NCBI GenBank assembly: GCA_963989385.1
Contig: OZ022509.1
Location: 53,026,271-53,090,270 of the forward strand
From: Ctena decussata
Lineage: Eukaryota > Mollusca > Bivalvia > Lucinida > Lucinidae
Length of the DNA stretch: 64,000 nt
Direction of reading: 5' to 3'
A program made the position numbers and the translations under genes. The notes under the pieces were generated by a model that was given only the letters and a program-made list of their open reading frames with translations, ran no database searches and was not told the origin of the DNA. Positions 38,201 through 53,200 of the stretch are shown here, in pieces (within the stretch, counting starts at the first letter, position 1; each line of letters begins with the position of its first letter).

Positions 38201-41200
38201 GGTAAAAATCCTTCTTGTAAGTATTCATTTTTAGCTCGCCTGAATGAAAGTTCAGGAAGAGCTATTGTTGTCACCACGGCGTCAGCGTCCGCGTCCGCGT
38301 TCGAATTGGATGTTTTGGTTAAAGTTTTTAAAGACCTATATCTCCTTAACCCATGGATGGATTCTTTTGATACTTGCACTGTAGCTAGATATTGGTCTAA
38401 GGTTTAACAGGGTACCACCCCCACCCCACTCTGTGACCTTGATGTCAAGGTCATGGACTTAGAAAATTGGTGGTTTTTTTGGACTGGATGTTTTGGTTAA
38501 AGTTTTATAAAGCCCAATATCTCCTGAACCCATGGATGGATTCCTTTGATACTTGCACTAAAGTAAGATATTGGTCTAAAGTTTTCAAAGGTACTACCCC
38601 CACCCCCCTCTGTGACCTTGATGTCAAGGTCATGGACTTAGAATATTGTCTTTTTATTGATTGGATGTTTTGGTTAAAGTTTTTTAAAGACACATATCTC
38701 CTGAACCCAGAGATGAATTCTTTTTATATTTGCACTGTAGTTAGATCTACAGAGTACTACCCCAATCCCCGCTCAGTGATCTTGATGTCAAAGTCAGGAA
38801 CTTAGGAAATTTTTGTCTTTTTTAAAGTTTTGTAATTGCATACTGATTCATAATGCTTTGCAGAGGTTTAGTTTATACTTGAACTGATGTTAGACTCTTT
38901 TTTTAGTTTTTACAAAACACCTTATACTTACCCCACTGGGTGACCTTGAAGTCAAGGTCATCGACATAGAATTTTGTTTTAAAGATTTTGGTTAGAGTTT
39001 TATATTTATGAAGACATAATTTACAGTGCCACGATGATGGACTCAGTTGATACTAATACTTGGGCTGATGTTAGATAATGGTTCAGGGTTTTGATACATA
39101 CTAGCGCCCCCCCCCCCCCCCCCCCCCTACCCGTCAGTTTTTTTTACCTCAAGACCTTGGAATTTGAAATTTCATTTCATTTTTTTTATTTCAATTTTAT
39201 TTTAAGACTTATTTCTGAGATAGCTTTTGTGTTTTCATTATGGACATGCTTGCATGAAGTTTTATGCATAGCAGTCCACATACCCCCACCCACCCCACCC
39301 CCACCCGTCAGTTTTTATTTACCTCAAGTTCGTGGACTTTGAAATTTCATTTCATTTTTTTATTCTAATTTTATTTTAAGACTTATTTCTGAGATAGCTT
39401 TTGTTTATAAATGTGTTTACATTATGGACATGCTTGCATGAAGTTTTATGCATAGCAGTCCACACCACCATAGCGGCTGAGTGATGGGCAAGCACCAATT
39501 CAGGCGAGCTATGCTGTCAGGCGACAGCTCTTGTTTTTTTCGTTGCTGTTTGTTATTGTTCTCTCTTAAAGTTACAGCAGTGGAATACATATATTGCATA
39601 TTTCCATCGACCCGAACCGATCTCCGTGGCCTATTGCATAAGAGCAAAGACTCTGAAACATTAGGTCTGTCACGGCTGTGGGTTCGAGCCCCGCTTGGCA
39701 CACAATTCTGAAAGTCATGTTCTGCTTGTGGAAGTTTGCTTTTTTCCCGGGAGTTCTGGTTTTACCCAGCTCTGGTTAACGACGGGCTTTTTCTTGAAAG
39801 GGCCGTAAATTATATAAACAGAAAAAACTGATCGTCTTGTGTCTCTCTATTGCCTGAAGCTGGTGACATCGGCATTAAATGGCAAAATTGGAGAATCCGC
39901 ATGTGCAAACTTAGACAAACGTATGAAAATAAACAAATAACCTGAACTTCAGTATATATTTTTAGCTCACCTGAGCACGAAGTGCTCAAGGTGAGGTATT
40001 GTGATCGGTCTTTGTCCGTCGTCCGTCGTCCGGCGTCAACTTTTGCTTTAAACGACCGACTTCTTCTCCAAAACTGCTGGACGGATTTCAAAATAATTTC
40101 ACAGAAATGTTCCTTGGGGGACTCACTACCAAAATTGCTCAAATGGTTCCGCTCCACTGAACAATATGGCCGCCAGAGCTAAAAATAGAAAAACCTTTAA
40201 ACGACTTCTCCTCCAAAACTGCTGGGCCGATTTTGAAATAATTTCACAGAAATGTTCCTTAGGAGACCCTTTACCAAAATTGCTCAAATGGTTCCGCTCC
40301 GCTGAACAAAATGGCCGCCAGAGCTAAAAATAGAAAAACCTTTAAACGACTTCTCCTCCAAAACTGCTGGCCCGATTTTGAAATAATTTCACAGAAATGT
40401 TTCTTAGAAGACCCTCTACCAAAATTGCTCAAACGGTTCCGCTCCGCTGAACAATATGGCCGCCAGAGCAAAAAATAGAAAAACATTTAAACGACTTCTC
40501 CAAAACTGCTGAGCCGATTTCGAAATAATTTCACAGAAATGTTCCTTAGGAGACCCTCTACCAAAATTGCTCAAACGGTTCCGCTCTGCTGAACAATATG
40601 GCCGCCAGAGCTAAAAATAGAAAAACCTTTAAACGACTTCTCCTCCAAAACTGCTGGCCCGATTTTGAAAATTTTTTTTACAGAAATGTTTCTTAGAAGA
40701 CCCTCTACCAAAATTGCTCAAACGGTTCCGCTCCGCTGAACAATATGGCCGCCAGAGCTAAAAATAGAAAAAACATTTAAACGACTTCTCCAAAACTGCT
40801 GGGCCGATTTCGAAATAATTTCACAGAAATGTTCCTTAGGAGACCCTCTACCAAAATTGCTCAAACGGTTCCGCTCTGCTGAACAATATGGCCGCCAGAG
40901 CTGAAAATAGAAAAACCTTTAAACAACTTCTCCTCCAAAACTTCTGGGTCGATTTTGAAAAAATTTAACAGAAATGTTCCTTAGGAGACCCTCTACCAAA
41001 ATTGCTCAAACCGTTCTGCTCCGCGGAACAATATGGCCACCAGAGCTAAAAATAGAAAAAAGCTTTAAACATCATCGTCTCTGAAGCCAATGGCTCGATT
41101 TCAAATAAAATTACAGAAATGTTTTACTCATGGCCCTGAACAAAAATTGCTAAAACGGTTCCACTCCGCTGAACAAAATGGCCGCCAGAGCTAAAAATAG

Positions 41201-44200
41201 AAATAAATCTTAGAATGACACAGAGGGCACAGTTATGATCCAATCATCATGAAACTTTGTCAGAATGTTTATCTAAATAAAATCTAGACCATCTATGAAA
41301 CTGGGTCATATGGGGTCAAAAACTAGGTCACTGGGTCAAATCTTAGAAAAACCTTGTGCACACTTTAGAGGGCACAGTTATGATCCAATCTTCATGAAAC
41401 TTTGTCAGAATGTGTATTTATATAAAATCTAGGCCAAATTTGAATCTGAGTCTTGTGGGGTCAAAAACTAGGTCACTAGGGCAAATCTTAGAAAAACCTT
41501 GTGTACACTCTAGAGGGCACAGTTATGATGCAATCTACGTGAAACCTTGTCAGAATGTTTATTTTCATGAAATCTATACCAGATTTGAAACTGGGCCATA
41601 TAAGGTCAAAAACTAGGTCACTATGTCAGTTCTTAGAAAAAACTGTGTGAACGCTTTAGAGGACACAGTTTTGTTCTAATCTTCATAGGGCTTTGTCAGA
41701 ATGTTTGTCTTCAACAAATCTGGACCAAGGGTGCAACTTGGTCATGTTGAGTCAAAACGTAGGTCACTAGGTTAAACCTCAGAAAAGCATTGTGTACACT
41801 CTGGAGGGCACAGTTTTGATAACTTTGTCAGAATGTTCATATCCAAGAAATCTAGGCCAGGTTTGAAACTGGGTCATGCGGGGTCAAAATCTCGGTCATT
41901 AGGTTAAATCTTAAATAAACCTTAGGTACACAATAAAGGGTTCATTTTCCATTTAATCTTTCTGAAACTCTGTCTATCGGTTATATGGATGTCTCTGAGG
42001 CTAGGTTCACAGGATACTCAGGTGAGAGATCCAGGGCCATCATGGCCCTCTTGTTTAAATATAGGGGCCGAATTTTTTCAAAACTAACGTCATCGTTAGT
42101 TAAAGTTTCATTAAAATTTCAAACATAATCTCAAACACGCCAACATGCAAAAGCTTCTCATATTTTTCAACCAAAAAAAATCAGTGTATTTGGTTAAAAA
42201 AGATCATAAAACACACGAGTAGACTGCTCATTGAGCTTGTAAGGCTAGCGATGCTTTGAACAACTTGGCCCCGGTCGTTGGCATTATGTTTAATTGGCAC
42301 ACAATAATCTCATAAAGAGGGTAACACTTGTCAAACAGCATGTCTGGGTTTTTGACAAACTGTTTTCTTTTAAATTTCGTTGCAGGATTGTTACAACTGT
42401 TCCTGTGAGTCTCTGTCTTTTTACCCACGTGACTGGCCATATGATCAGAAGGTTCTTACATTCTGCGGACATGACATGCCAGGAAATGGACATCTTTACA
42501 GTTAGTATTTCAATATCGTTTTATTTCATTTTAAACATTTTTCAAACCAGTGTTGAGTATTTTCTTCTGTAACATTCAGATTGAAGCAATGAACATTTTC
42601 CAAACTGTATCCTTCCGAAATATAAAATTTATAATTGAAAGCCTATGAGATTACTACGAACTACTTTCAAATTTGTGGTTCTGGGCTTTTTTACGAAAAA
42701 GAATGTATTTTTCCTTCTTCTTCTTAGCTAAGTATGTATATGATTAATGTGACTTAGCTGAGAAATAAAAATGTGTCTGTAAATGCAGAGGGACTTCTGT
42801 CGAAAAATTAAAAAGCAACGAAAGGAGAAGGCTGGGCTCCGTCTTTCATTTGATATGCCAAACAAAAGATGGGCCCACGAATGGCTCACCGTGATTGCAT
42901 GAAACGAGTGCCTGTGGATGGGCCGCTAACATCCATTGCCATTACGAACACAATGTAAAGGCAAAATTGTACCTTTTGAATCATGCATGGGAAAAGTTTT
43001 CAGTCCAACCTCGCGAATAACTTCATACTATTTGTAGGTCACTGTGGCAACTATTTCATTGTACAGTCATTTTGCCTTATATTTTCAGCAATAATCCATT
43101 TGTATCATTGTAGGGTAGTGGGTCAGTTTGATATTGTAATGACCTTGTACTATTATTTCAAGGCTGGGGTGACCAACATTTTAGGTTCAATGATTTTGCC
43201 TTAGGTTTTGAACTCTTATTAATAGATATGCATCATATATGGGATACTGGTTCAGTCTGACACTGCAAATGACTATCTATACTCTATATTCCATAGTCCA
43301 GAGATTTGGTCTTATACATGTATCTTCAATTCTGATGGGTTAGCTTTAGATAGTGGTCAGTGTGACCCTGCAAATAAGCTCATAACCTTTGTTGGTCGCT
43401 GTAGCCTTTATTCCGTGATTAAGTGATTTTGCCTTATACGTGTATTTTTGAACTTGTCTTCAGCCTCAGAAGGGGGTGGTCGTGTGATGCGATGGTGCTG
43501 CGTGTAACTTCCAGTATCGGGGCGTCCTACTGACTTGGGTAAAAGTAGGGCAAGGGCCTACTGTGCTTGCAGCAGGTGCGGGTGGGGATTGTTTGGACAT
43601 TTCTCTCGTCTATCATTTCTCTCTTCTTTCTCCCTCTCTCTGGGAGACGGCCCGATATAGACTGAAATACTGTCTCAAAGGGCCTTTAAACCCAATACAA
43701 TTAACTAGTCAGCCTCAGAATCCTCAGTGAAAGTATCTATAACATCAGCAATTTGAAAAAGAAAACTATGGAGAAAACACAGGGAAGTCTACTTTTTCAA
43801 GATTGAATAAATTTAACTTACACACCTGTCTGGGTCTCAGTAATGTAGTTTTCATACCGTATGACCTACCTTCCCTATATTTAATGATTGCAACCAATGT
43901 GCATGACCTGAATCTGAAATTCGCGGCTATTTAAAATGCTATACTGTGCTTAATATAAATACACAGCAGATATTTTCTGAACTGTGTGATTCTTTTGAAT
44001 CAATCATAACCTATCTTTAGTAGTCACCTTCTTCGGGTCCTTTGAACCAAAATACAGTGCAAATCAACCTGAATCAAAGGGCGGTCATCTGTCCATAGCA
44101 CTTAGGTTTGATGTGTCTCTTAGAGTAAACCTTTACGAGTATTTAAAGGCAGTATAATCATGGGCCCAGGTGAAATTGCTTCTTGAATTTATGAAACTGT

Positions 44201-47200
44201 TTAAACCCCTTAGTTTCACGGTAAGAAATTCGCTTTCAATTACATAAAAAATGATCATAATAACAAATGAATAGGATGTATAATAAAACAGAAAAATAAA
44301 TACGGTTTGAAATTCACACGAATTTGAAAAGAAACTTATTTTCACGATTATTTCGGTAGTTGTTCAAAATCAGTTTGTTATAATGTTTCTTGGTGTACGC
44401 ATGTTCGCTATCAAACAAAACCAGTTTTAAGTAATAAGATCTATAATTTATAAATGTTTTAAACAAATGTGTTGCCTCATAATTTTCTTTTTATGCCCCC
44501 GAAGGGCCTTCGGGTGGCATATTAAAATCGCACCGTTAGTCAGTCCGTGCGTGCGTCCGTCCGTAACAAATCGTGTCTCAGCGATAACTTAAAAACTACT
44601 AAAGCAAATTTGATGAAACTTCATAGAAAGATAGAGCACAGTGAGAAGGTGTGTCGCCTACAAGATTTTGGTTCCCAAACCCAAGGTCAAGGTCACAATT
44701 GGATCAAAGGTCAAATCATGTCTTAAATCGTGTCTCAGCTATAACTTATAAAATACGGAAGCAAATTTGATGAAACTTCACAGAAAGATAAAGCATAATC
44801 AGAAGATGTGTCGCATACAAGTTTAGGTTCCCACTTCAAAGGTCAAGGTCATGGTCGGGGGTTTGAGGTCAAATAGTTTCTCTGCGATTACTTAAAGACT
44901 TCATAACTGAGTTTCATTAAATTTCACAGAAATGTAAAGAGCAATGAGAAGATTTGTCACCTATAATATTATATTCCCAAACCTAAGGTCAAGGTCACTG
45001 TTGGGGGTTAGAGGTCAAATAGTGTCTCTGCGATTACTTTAAAACTACATTACAGAATTTCATCAAATTTCACAGAAATACAAAGCATAATGAGAATGTT
45101 TGTTACATATAATATTTATATTCCCAAACCCAAGGTCAAGGTCACAATCTGGGGTCAGATGTCAAATCATGTCTCAACAATTGCTCAGAAATGTACCGAA
45201 GCAAATTTCCTTAAACTTCAATGAAAGATGAAGCTTAATGAAGATGTAAGCCACACACATGATATAGGCTTTCACACCCTAGTTCAAGGTCACAGTTTGA
45301 GGTCGAAGGTCAAGTTTGTTTCTCCCCAATTACGAAAAAGACGTCTTAAGCAAACTGTATTAAACTTCCTGAAATGGTTAAACATAATGAGATGGTATGT
45401 CACAAACAAAATTTAGGTTCCCATTCCCAAGGTCAGGTTCACAATTAGGGCTCATAGGTCAGATTATATCTCCAAACTGACTTGAGACTGCTGAAGTGAA
45501 TTTCATCAAACTTCACAGAAAGGTAAAGCATGATAAAAAGGCGTCTCGCTTGCAAGATTTGGGATTCTTTGCCCAAGGTCAAGGTCACAGTTGGGGTCAA
45601 AGGTCAGTTTAAGGGGCCTTCGGGGGCATTTGTTATATACTGTAACATTTCTTGTTCATTTTAAAATTGAACTTCTAATATATATTTATGAATGTTTTAA
45701 ACAAATGTGTTGCCTCATAATTTTCTTAAATTAAGACGAACTAATGCCAGTGAATTAACTAAGGAACTGAGGCATTGAAAATGTCTGGATTGTTGTAAAG
45801 TTTTGCGTTTAATTCTTAAAAAAAACACTTGAGCCGCGACACGAGAAAACCAACAATGTGGTAGTGCGCCCAGTGTAGACTTAGATCAGTCTGGACATCC
45901 GCTCATTCCGCTCAGACTTTTTGCTAAGCGCTTAAAGGGTAGCTATGGGTCTAAGCTACCTCCATGCGGACAGCGAAGACTCTGATCAGACTGGGCGGAT
46001 GCCCAGGCTGATCTGAGTCTGGGCTGGGCGCACAACCACATTGTTGGTTTTCTCGCGTCGCGGCTCACTTTAACTTTGCGATTATTTTTATTCCAGTTCC
46101 CAGCCTGGGCACCATTGCGTCAAAGAAAGAACAGTACAGCAGCAGTGGCGTTTCCTTTGACTACGAGATTGTAACTTCAAGCATTGGTAGGACTGCAAAA
46201 TAGTGATTATTGCTATACCTATCATTATTAAACAATGATGACCTTGATCACAGTTCCGGGGAGGAGTCATCTGTTAGGGGGCTTCACAGTTTGCACTAAT
46301 CTTATTAAATGCGAATTAACGATATAGGCATTTAATATGTTTTACAAGTGAACAATGCATTTTGTTCACCGTGACTAGTCACTAGTCCTGCAAAAAGAGG
46401 CAGAAGCCACTGTGGAGACTTGGCGGGTTAGAGGTTAAACCTCTTAGTACTTACTGTCTTATCGTTGTAAAGTGCGAAATAAGGCTGTTGTGAAATTGTG
46501 TCAAGCTATGAGGGATGATAAAAAAATACGTAGACTTTTGCTAGGAATTTTATTACCAAGAGTACACCCATTAAAGGACTTCTTCGATTAAGGCGAGGAT
46601 TTTCCCCATTAGACCAGCGCGACAGGTCCGAATTTTCAAAAGTATAAAGAGGGCAAATTTTTCTTAGCAGAGCTTCCACAAATATGTAAACCGTATAAAA
46701 TCAGATCATTTGTGATTCAGACCCAAAGACATGGGGAGATAATCCATTCTGACCCTACCTACCCTAAATTCAAGGTTTTCGCATACCTCATCTTTTGAGG
46801 TAATAAAAGTATTGAAAAAAGTCATTTATTCCATACATTTTTGTCCTAAATGCATGCTAAATACACGCATATCACAATAAAAAGCAATGATTTTCTTCTT
46901 GTTACGCCTGACTGGCATTTAAACATGCAAAACCATAGTTACACTTCCGGTCAAAACGGCCAAATTAGAACGCTTCACTATAATTAAGGTACAAGTACTT
47001 TCCCCCCCGTGACCAAACATTTCCTTCATGCAGCGGACTTATGTGATCCAAGTACGCAATATATATGAGTGGGAAGCTGGGTCACGGGGGGGAACGATAC
47101 TCAGTAAGCCAAAGAAGAAGAATGGTCAACAGTAGCACTGTGATCTTCAAGGATTATATTGTGTACCATGACCTTGAAATGAGGTCAAGGTCACATATAT

Positions 47201-50200
47201 ATAGTCAAAAGTATCCAGTGTTGTCTGTTATGTAAGTAATGTAAGTAAAAAAAGGCTGAAATGTATACAATAAATCATTATTTCAATGATCAGTTTGAGG
47301 ATAATTTACAATTTATCTCAACAATGACGTCAACGTCAACGTATGTTTAACGTACTTTACATAGACACAAACAGTTGAAAATCATTTGTCATGCAAGTTA
47401 CATGTCATAGTCAAAAATGCAAAGCAGAAGTCAGTGATCCGTATAAATTTTTTATCATGGGGAAAATTCACGCCTTAACCATAGAAGTCCTTTGCAGTAA
47501 ATATAGATTGATCCTTCATTTATCCAGTGATGTATCTAATTATTCGGTCAAACTTCGGGAAAGAGTATATATGAGTCGTCATAGTAACCCTATGACGGTA
47601 CTGCGGAGCACGGTAAAAAATTGCCTTATTATTTGGAATTGCTTGTTTTATCTTTGGCTACTTCTACTATTTGCAGCAAAGTAAACTGCTTGACATTTGA
47701 CATGCTATTTTGTTGTGGTTTTCGCTTTTCACTATCAAGGAATTATTGCCGTCAACACTTGTTATGCCTGCATATGCAGCGTAAAATATGGTAGGTGGGC
47801 CATACAAGATTGACAAAATGACGTCACATATTTTGTGCTATTTGTAGTTTTGGTACATAATGGTAAAGAAATGAGGGTAAATCAGAGTGTTGCGGACCTG
47901 CTTTTAGGCATACGCCGCAAATGTAATGTACGTTGACACGATATTGAAAGCAAAGGCTTGGCTTGGGTTTATGAATTAATAAACATGAGGAAAGTATGCT
48001 AGAATTCTTCAAAACTATCATACTGCATCCAGATGTGTTTTCAATTGGTCAAAATCATGAAAACCCTGCAAAGAGTTTGTTAGTTTGTGAAAACGGAGAA
48101 ATAAAAGAACTGCTGCAACTTTAAAACACGACAAAACTTCGAACGTCATTAATATGGTGCTCCGCTGTAGCTGCCTAATATAAAATGAAAGAAAATCCTT
48201 ACTTTTCATTGAAATTCTTTCAAAATTTCCCATGACATAGGAGAAAAAATACTATAACTGCATTACCTTGACCGCTACAGGAAAAGTCCATGTATTTTTT
48301 ATCACCCCTCGTATGAGTCTACGAGAAATGTATACTGAACAAATATAAAAACTTGAGCGTTCTAATGTTATAATTCCGGCTAGATTGCAAACATTTATTT
48401 AATGTAGCTGCGAATTATTTCTGGCTGAATGCACGTCACTAATACGAATCATGCCAAAAATAGTAACAATGCAAAATCATGAAATGCTAAGGTATTTTAA
48501 ATGAAACAAAAAAGACAACTAGCATTATAAACTTTAAAAAATTCAGAAATGTAAAACGTTACGTAACAGATATTAGCGTATCTTTAAACGCCTAAAGTCT
48601 CTTTTCAATAGAGTATTATCCCAGACAATGGTTTTATTCACCCATATCTCTTAGTATAAACTGAAAAACCTATTTTCTATATCGTTTGAAACGTTTCAAT
48701 GAGGGAAAGTGTATCAGTTTATAGTTACTGTAAACTTGCCACATCTATACGCGCGGACTTTAAAAACGCCCCACCTGGAAGAAATTGAAATGCCGCATTT
48801 GTTTTGATATCAGCTAACATAAAACTGATGATAATTAGAGCTGCATGCATTTATCAAATTCATGAGGTCATCATCAGTACAATCTTAAAATTCAAAATGT
48901 TTAAATACACGCGACAAAGATAAAATGATGTTTTAGAAGGTGGGATTTTTAACAAAACAGCTATAATGCACCGACCGAATGCTTATTGGAGCATAGGGTG
49001 GTTCCTATCTTCCACTATATGTGGCAGTGCCTGAGATTTTGAGCCTTGTGGAGGTGAGAGGTTGACGTCACGAAACGTGAAATGAAAGTGACGTCATAAA
49101 ATTTGCACGTTAAGTTAATTGGATTTCCGCGCATTGACTAATAAATGTCAAAGCGTCACCTGAAAAGAATGATTCAATATTTCTATAGGAGTCTTTAATT
49201 TTCTTCACCTACACTCTTTTAAGACGCGTTATAGATCTTTGAAACGCGACGTCACAAACCCGAGTTATAAATGTTTATCCATCTAGTATGTAGATTGTAT
49301 CCTATCAGTGAAACGAAAACAAAAATTCGGGTTGGTGTGAATTTCGTTTGCCTTTGAAGTAAACCTTAGCGCTATTGTTTCGTGCTCCTCGAAATCTATT
49401 CTGGAAGCACTGATAAATATGAAAATGTTATAAACAAAATTTCCGACTTTCGCTCCATAAGGCTCAAAATGCCAGACACTGTCACATATTTCAGCAATTA
49501 GTGAATAGAAGCGAGGTAAACAAACGCTCGGGAAATGCAATAATGGCATTTTAAACATGGTATCAAACTTCAAAACCCACAGCAATAAATTCACTCAAAC
49601 AGTATTTTACGGCTTCCTGTGGTCTGCTCCAGAACCAAGCGTAGTTTAAATGTGTATTTTAGAGTCCGTTAACAATGGAATCAATGACGTTTATGTCATT
49701 CACTGCGCTGATAAACAGACGTTTGGTGCTGACATCAAAATATTCATTGATGTTGACGGATGCTTAGAAAGAACATCTGTAAGATGTTTGTATCGAATAC
49801 TGTTCGTGTGAAGTATAAAACGTCAAATTACATCATTTTCCAGAAAATCCCTTTTTGGAGATCTCATTTTGTGTGTTCCAGCTTTCATTTAAGCTTTTTG
49901 ACAGCACATAGAGTCAGGCTACCTTTAATATTGTGTTTATTTCACGGCAAAGCTGGAATCGACTTCAAGGGCTGCAACATAAAGAAGTTGTAAATAAAAG
50001 TAAGGGGCAGTGACGTTAACCGGTTTAGTGCAAAGGTCGTCACGCATAACATAAATTCCTGCAATTTCTTTAATTTCATTATTTTTACAATTTCTTATAA
50101 AACCTGCTCATATTTAATAACTTGAAATGTGAAATTACCAAAATACATCACATTATGGGGCGAGGCGTTTTTAAAGTCCTCGAGTATAATAAGATTTTTC

Positions 50201-53200
50201 AGCTTTACAAACACAAATGAGCCGCGATACGACGAAAACAACAAAACAAAGTGGCATGTGCGCCCGCCCAAGTCCTTGCTGTGCGCGTAAATGGTAGCTT
50301 AGGGTCTAAGTTACCTGCATGCCGACAGCTAAGACTGCACAGGCTGATTTGAGTCTTCACTGGGCGCACATGACACTTTGTTGGTTTTGTCATGTCTCGG
50401 CTCAAATATGCTAATTAATAGGTTGGGAATCGTCCATTTGGAGAATTTTCATATATCTTTTCAGCGCAGACAACCACGTCATCCTACCCATATTGGACTT
50501 CTCCAAAACGTAAGTCATTTTTAGGACAGTGAATTGAATGGCAGAATGACATGCGATTTTACGTCCTTTTCAACAGTATTTCAGTCATATCAGGACGATG
50601 AGAAGGTGATAATGAAAGGATGTGTGCAATGGAACCCCGTTTAAAGCTGGAAACATTTCCGCCTCCATTGAGTCTCGAACCGAGACCGCTAGATCAAAAC
50701 GCCAACCGTTGGCGTTTTGATCTAGCGGTCTCGATTCGAGACTTTCTGGAGGCGGAAATAACCGTTGGCGTTTTGATCTAGCGGTCTCGGTTCGAGACTT
50801 ACTGGAGGCGGAAATGTTTCCAACTTTAAACGACAGATTCTGAGCCCACCGAGCTACCGGGCTCCTCGTCGCCCAAGGAAGCAAACAGAAACTCATGAAT
50901 AGATGATCTTACATGAGTGCTCATGTATTATTGAATTTATTAAACGAGTTGGAGAAAAAGATCAGATGCGAGGCTATGCCGAGCATCTTATCGTTAAACC
51001 AACGAGTTTAATAAATTCAATAATACAGGAGCACGAATGCAAGATTCTATTTATCATATGACACTAAAACGTCGCGATTTCGCCATTAGAAAACGCGACG
51101 TTTTATGGACGTCAACACATAACGTTACAGCGTAATTTGCATATTTAATCCACTAGTGGATTATTGTTTTTAATGCATGGCTTTATTACACTCTCAGATG
51201 CGACGTTATATGATAAAAGTTGTTCATCTTTGTATAAATGCTGGAAAATGTGAAGGTGTACCCATCTAACTTAGCGAACTGCTTACGCAACGCATGTTGT
51301 ATTAGCGCTGCAAACCCGACAAATTCACTAACAAAGTCCTAACGATGAGCTAACAAACTCCTTTATCAGAGACACTAATAGTGATATACATTTAGCAGGA
51401 GACGGAAATCTTTTCAATCGTACACGGGTTCCATTACCCACACCCTTTCATTATCACCCACCCATCGTCTTGATATGACTGAAACGTTAAAAAGGACGTA
51501 AAATTGCAAGTCGTCCATTCATCCACACATTTAGAGATAGGTCTTAGGCCCGATTTCACGTCCCCTTAAAACATGTTTCAAGCGCTGATCAATGATAATT
51601 GTTGCGGGTATAGGGAAATATTCAACATACTTCACACTTCGTGTGTCATAATTTATATTTCACATTTCAATGCTCATATTTCGAAATTCGAAGTTTATAG
51701 TTTAACTTCAAACTTTTAAGTTATAGACCCTATTTCACACTTCAAAGAGCATACTTAAGACGTCATAGGTCGTGGTTTATGACTTCATTGATCATACCTT
51801 ACTATATTGCATAGTTCGAAGTTTTCGCACACTGAATCACCAATATATTCGAGCAAACAAACAGTATGTCGTCGACGTCAAAACATCCTTGCACGATAAT
51901 AATGACGTTCTATAAATAGAGGATCTTACACTCGTGGTCATTTCATATGAAATATATGGAACGAGCCTTCGGCGAGTTTCATAAATTTCATATGAAATGA
52001 CCACGATTGTAAGATTCTGTTTGTCATTTGACCCTTTGAAATGGGATTTTAACGTCTTCAAAATGAACATTATTTCAATAAGAAAACGCATTGTTGACAC
52101 GGGCGTTGTCAATGACATTACATACACACGCCAAAATGTTATTACACGTGTGGGCATACGATTTTTATGACACGACGTTATCCACTGAATAGCAGCGACG
52201 TCATATGATAAAAAAATGGGGATGGTCGAGTCAGGCGATGGTGCTGGGTAACTTTCTGTGCCGGAACACCCTACTAATTTGGATAATAGTCGGGCAAGGG
52301 TTTACTCTGCTTGCAGTATATGCGGGTGGGGTGTTTGGATATTTTTTCACTATCATGGACTTTCTTTATAGGACTTTGTTGGTTAGTTGGTTGTTTAGGG
52401 CTTAACACCCTTTGAGACAGTATTTGAGTCTATATTGGGCCGTCTTCCAGAAAGAGGGAGAAAGACACGAGAAAGAATGGATTTCAAAGCTCATATTTTA
52501 GGAATAAATAATGGAAACCTTTTTCTGTTTGGAAAAGCTAATACTTTCAAGTGATGCAGTTAACAAAGCTTTTATTTCCATATCATTCGGTCTGCTATGT
52601 ATGGAGGTCAGGGGAAACAACTGTGAACGAGGAGAGTATTGAATGGAAGGGTGGGGTGGGGAAGGGGTATGGAATCCAGAGCTGCCATTCTTACTCGAGA
52701 AACATCATCATGACGTTTCATGGATGTCGTGTTCCTTTAGTTATTGAACGGATACGAAATTGCAACAACAATCATCATGAGGAATCACCTCAAAACGCCT
52801 GAATGCAAGGAATTCCATTCTTCTACGCATCTCATTATCATGACCCCTTCATTATAAATGCATATTTCCCTGAAATATTTTGAAGGGGAACAAATGAGCC
52901 GCGGCATTATAAAACCAGTAAAGTGGCACGTGCGCCCAGCAAGACTCAGGTCAGCCTGGGTAGCCGCTCAGACTGATTATAATCTTTGCCATGCGCTTAA
53001 AAGGTAGCTGAGGATCCTAGCTAGCTCCACGCTGACAGCGAAGACTCTGATCAGACTGGATGGATGCCCAGGCTGATCTGAGTCTTTAATGGGCGCACAT
53101 GCCACTTTGGTTTAAGCATACTTTATTTCAGAAAAAGTTTGAAAGCCAGTGTCGTCGATCATGTACGCGCTATATAACTAAAGTGTCATTACCATATTCA

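Noticed and set aside
40271..40486. ORFs within the 145-bp arrays (also 23921-24821, 34523-35152, 38505-38805)
   Set aside because: They are periodic translations of tandem units and repeat the same peptide with each unit; no independent evidence of coding.
46097..46186. Phase-0 reading of exon 8 (FPAWAPLRQRKNS..), ending in a stop
   Set aside because: It would end the protein early with no 3' context. The phase-1 frame reads through to a donor and leads to three further good exons.
47391..47684. 97-codon ORF in intron 8
   Set aside because: No domain, no splice context, composition close to random; opposite-strand frames nearby are equally long.
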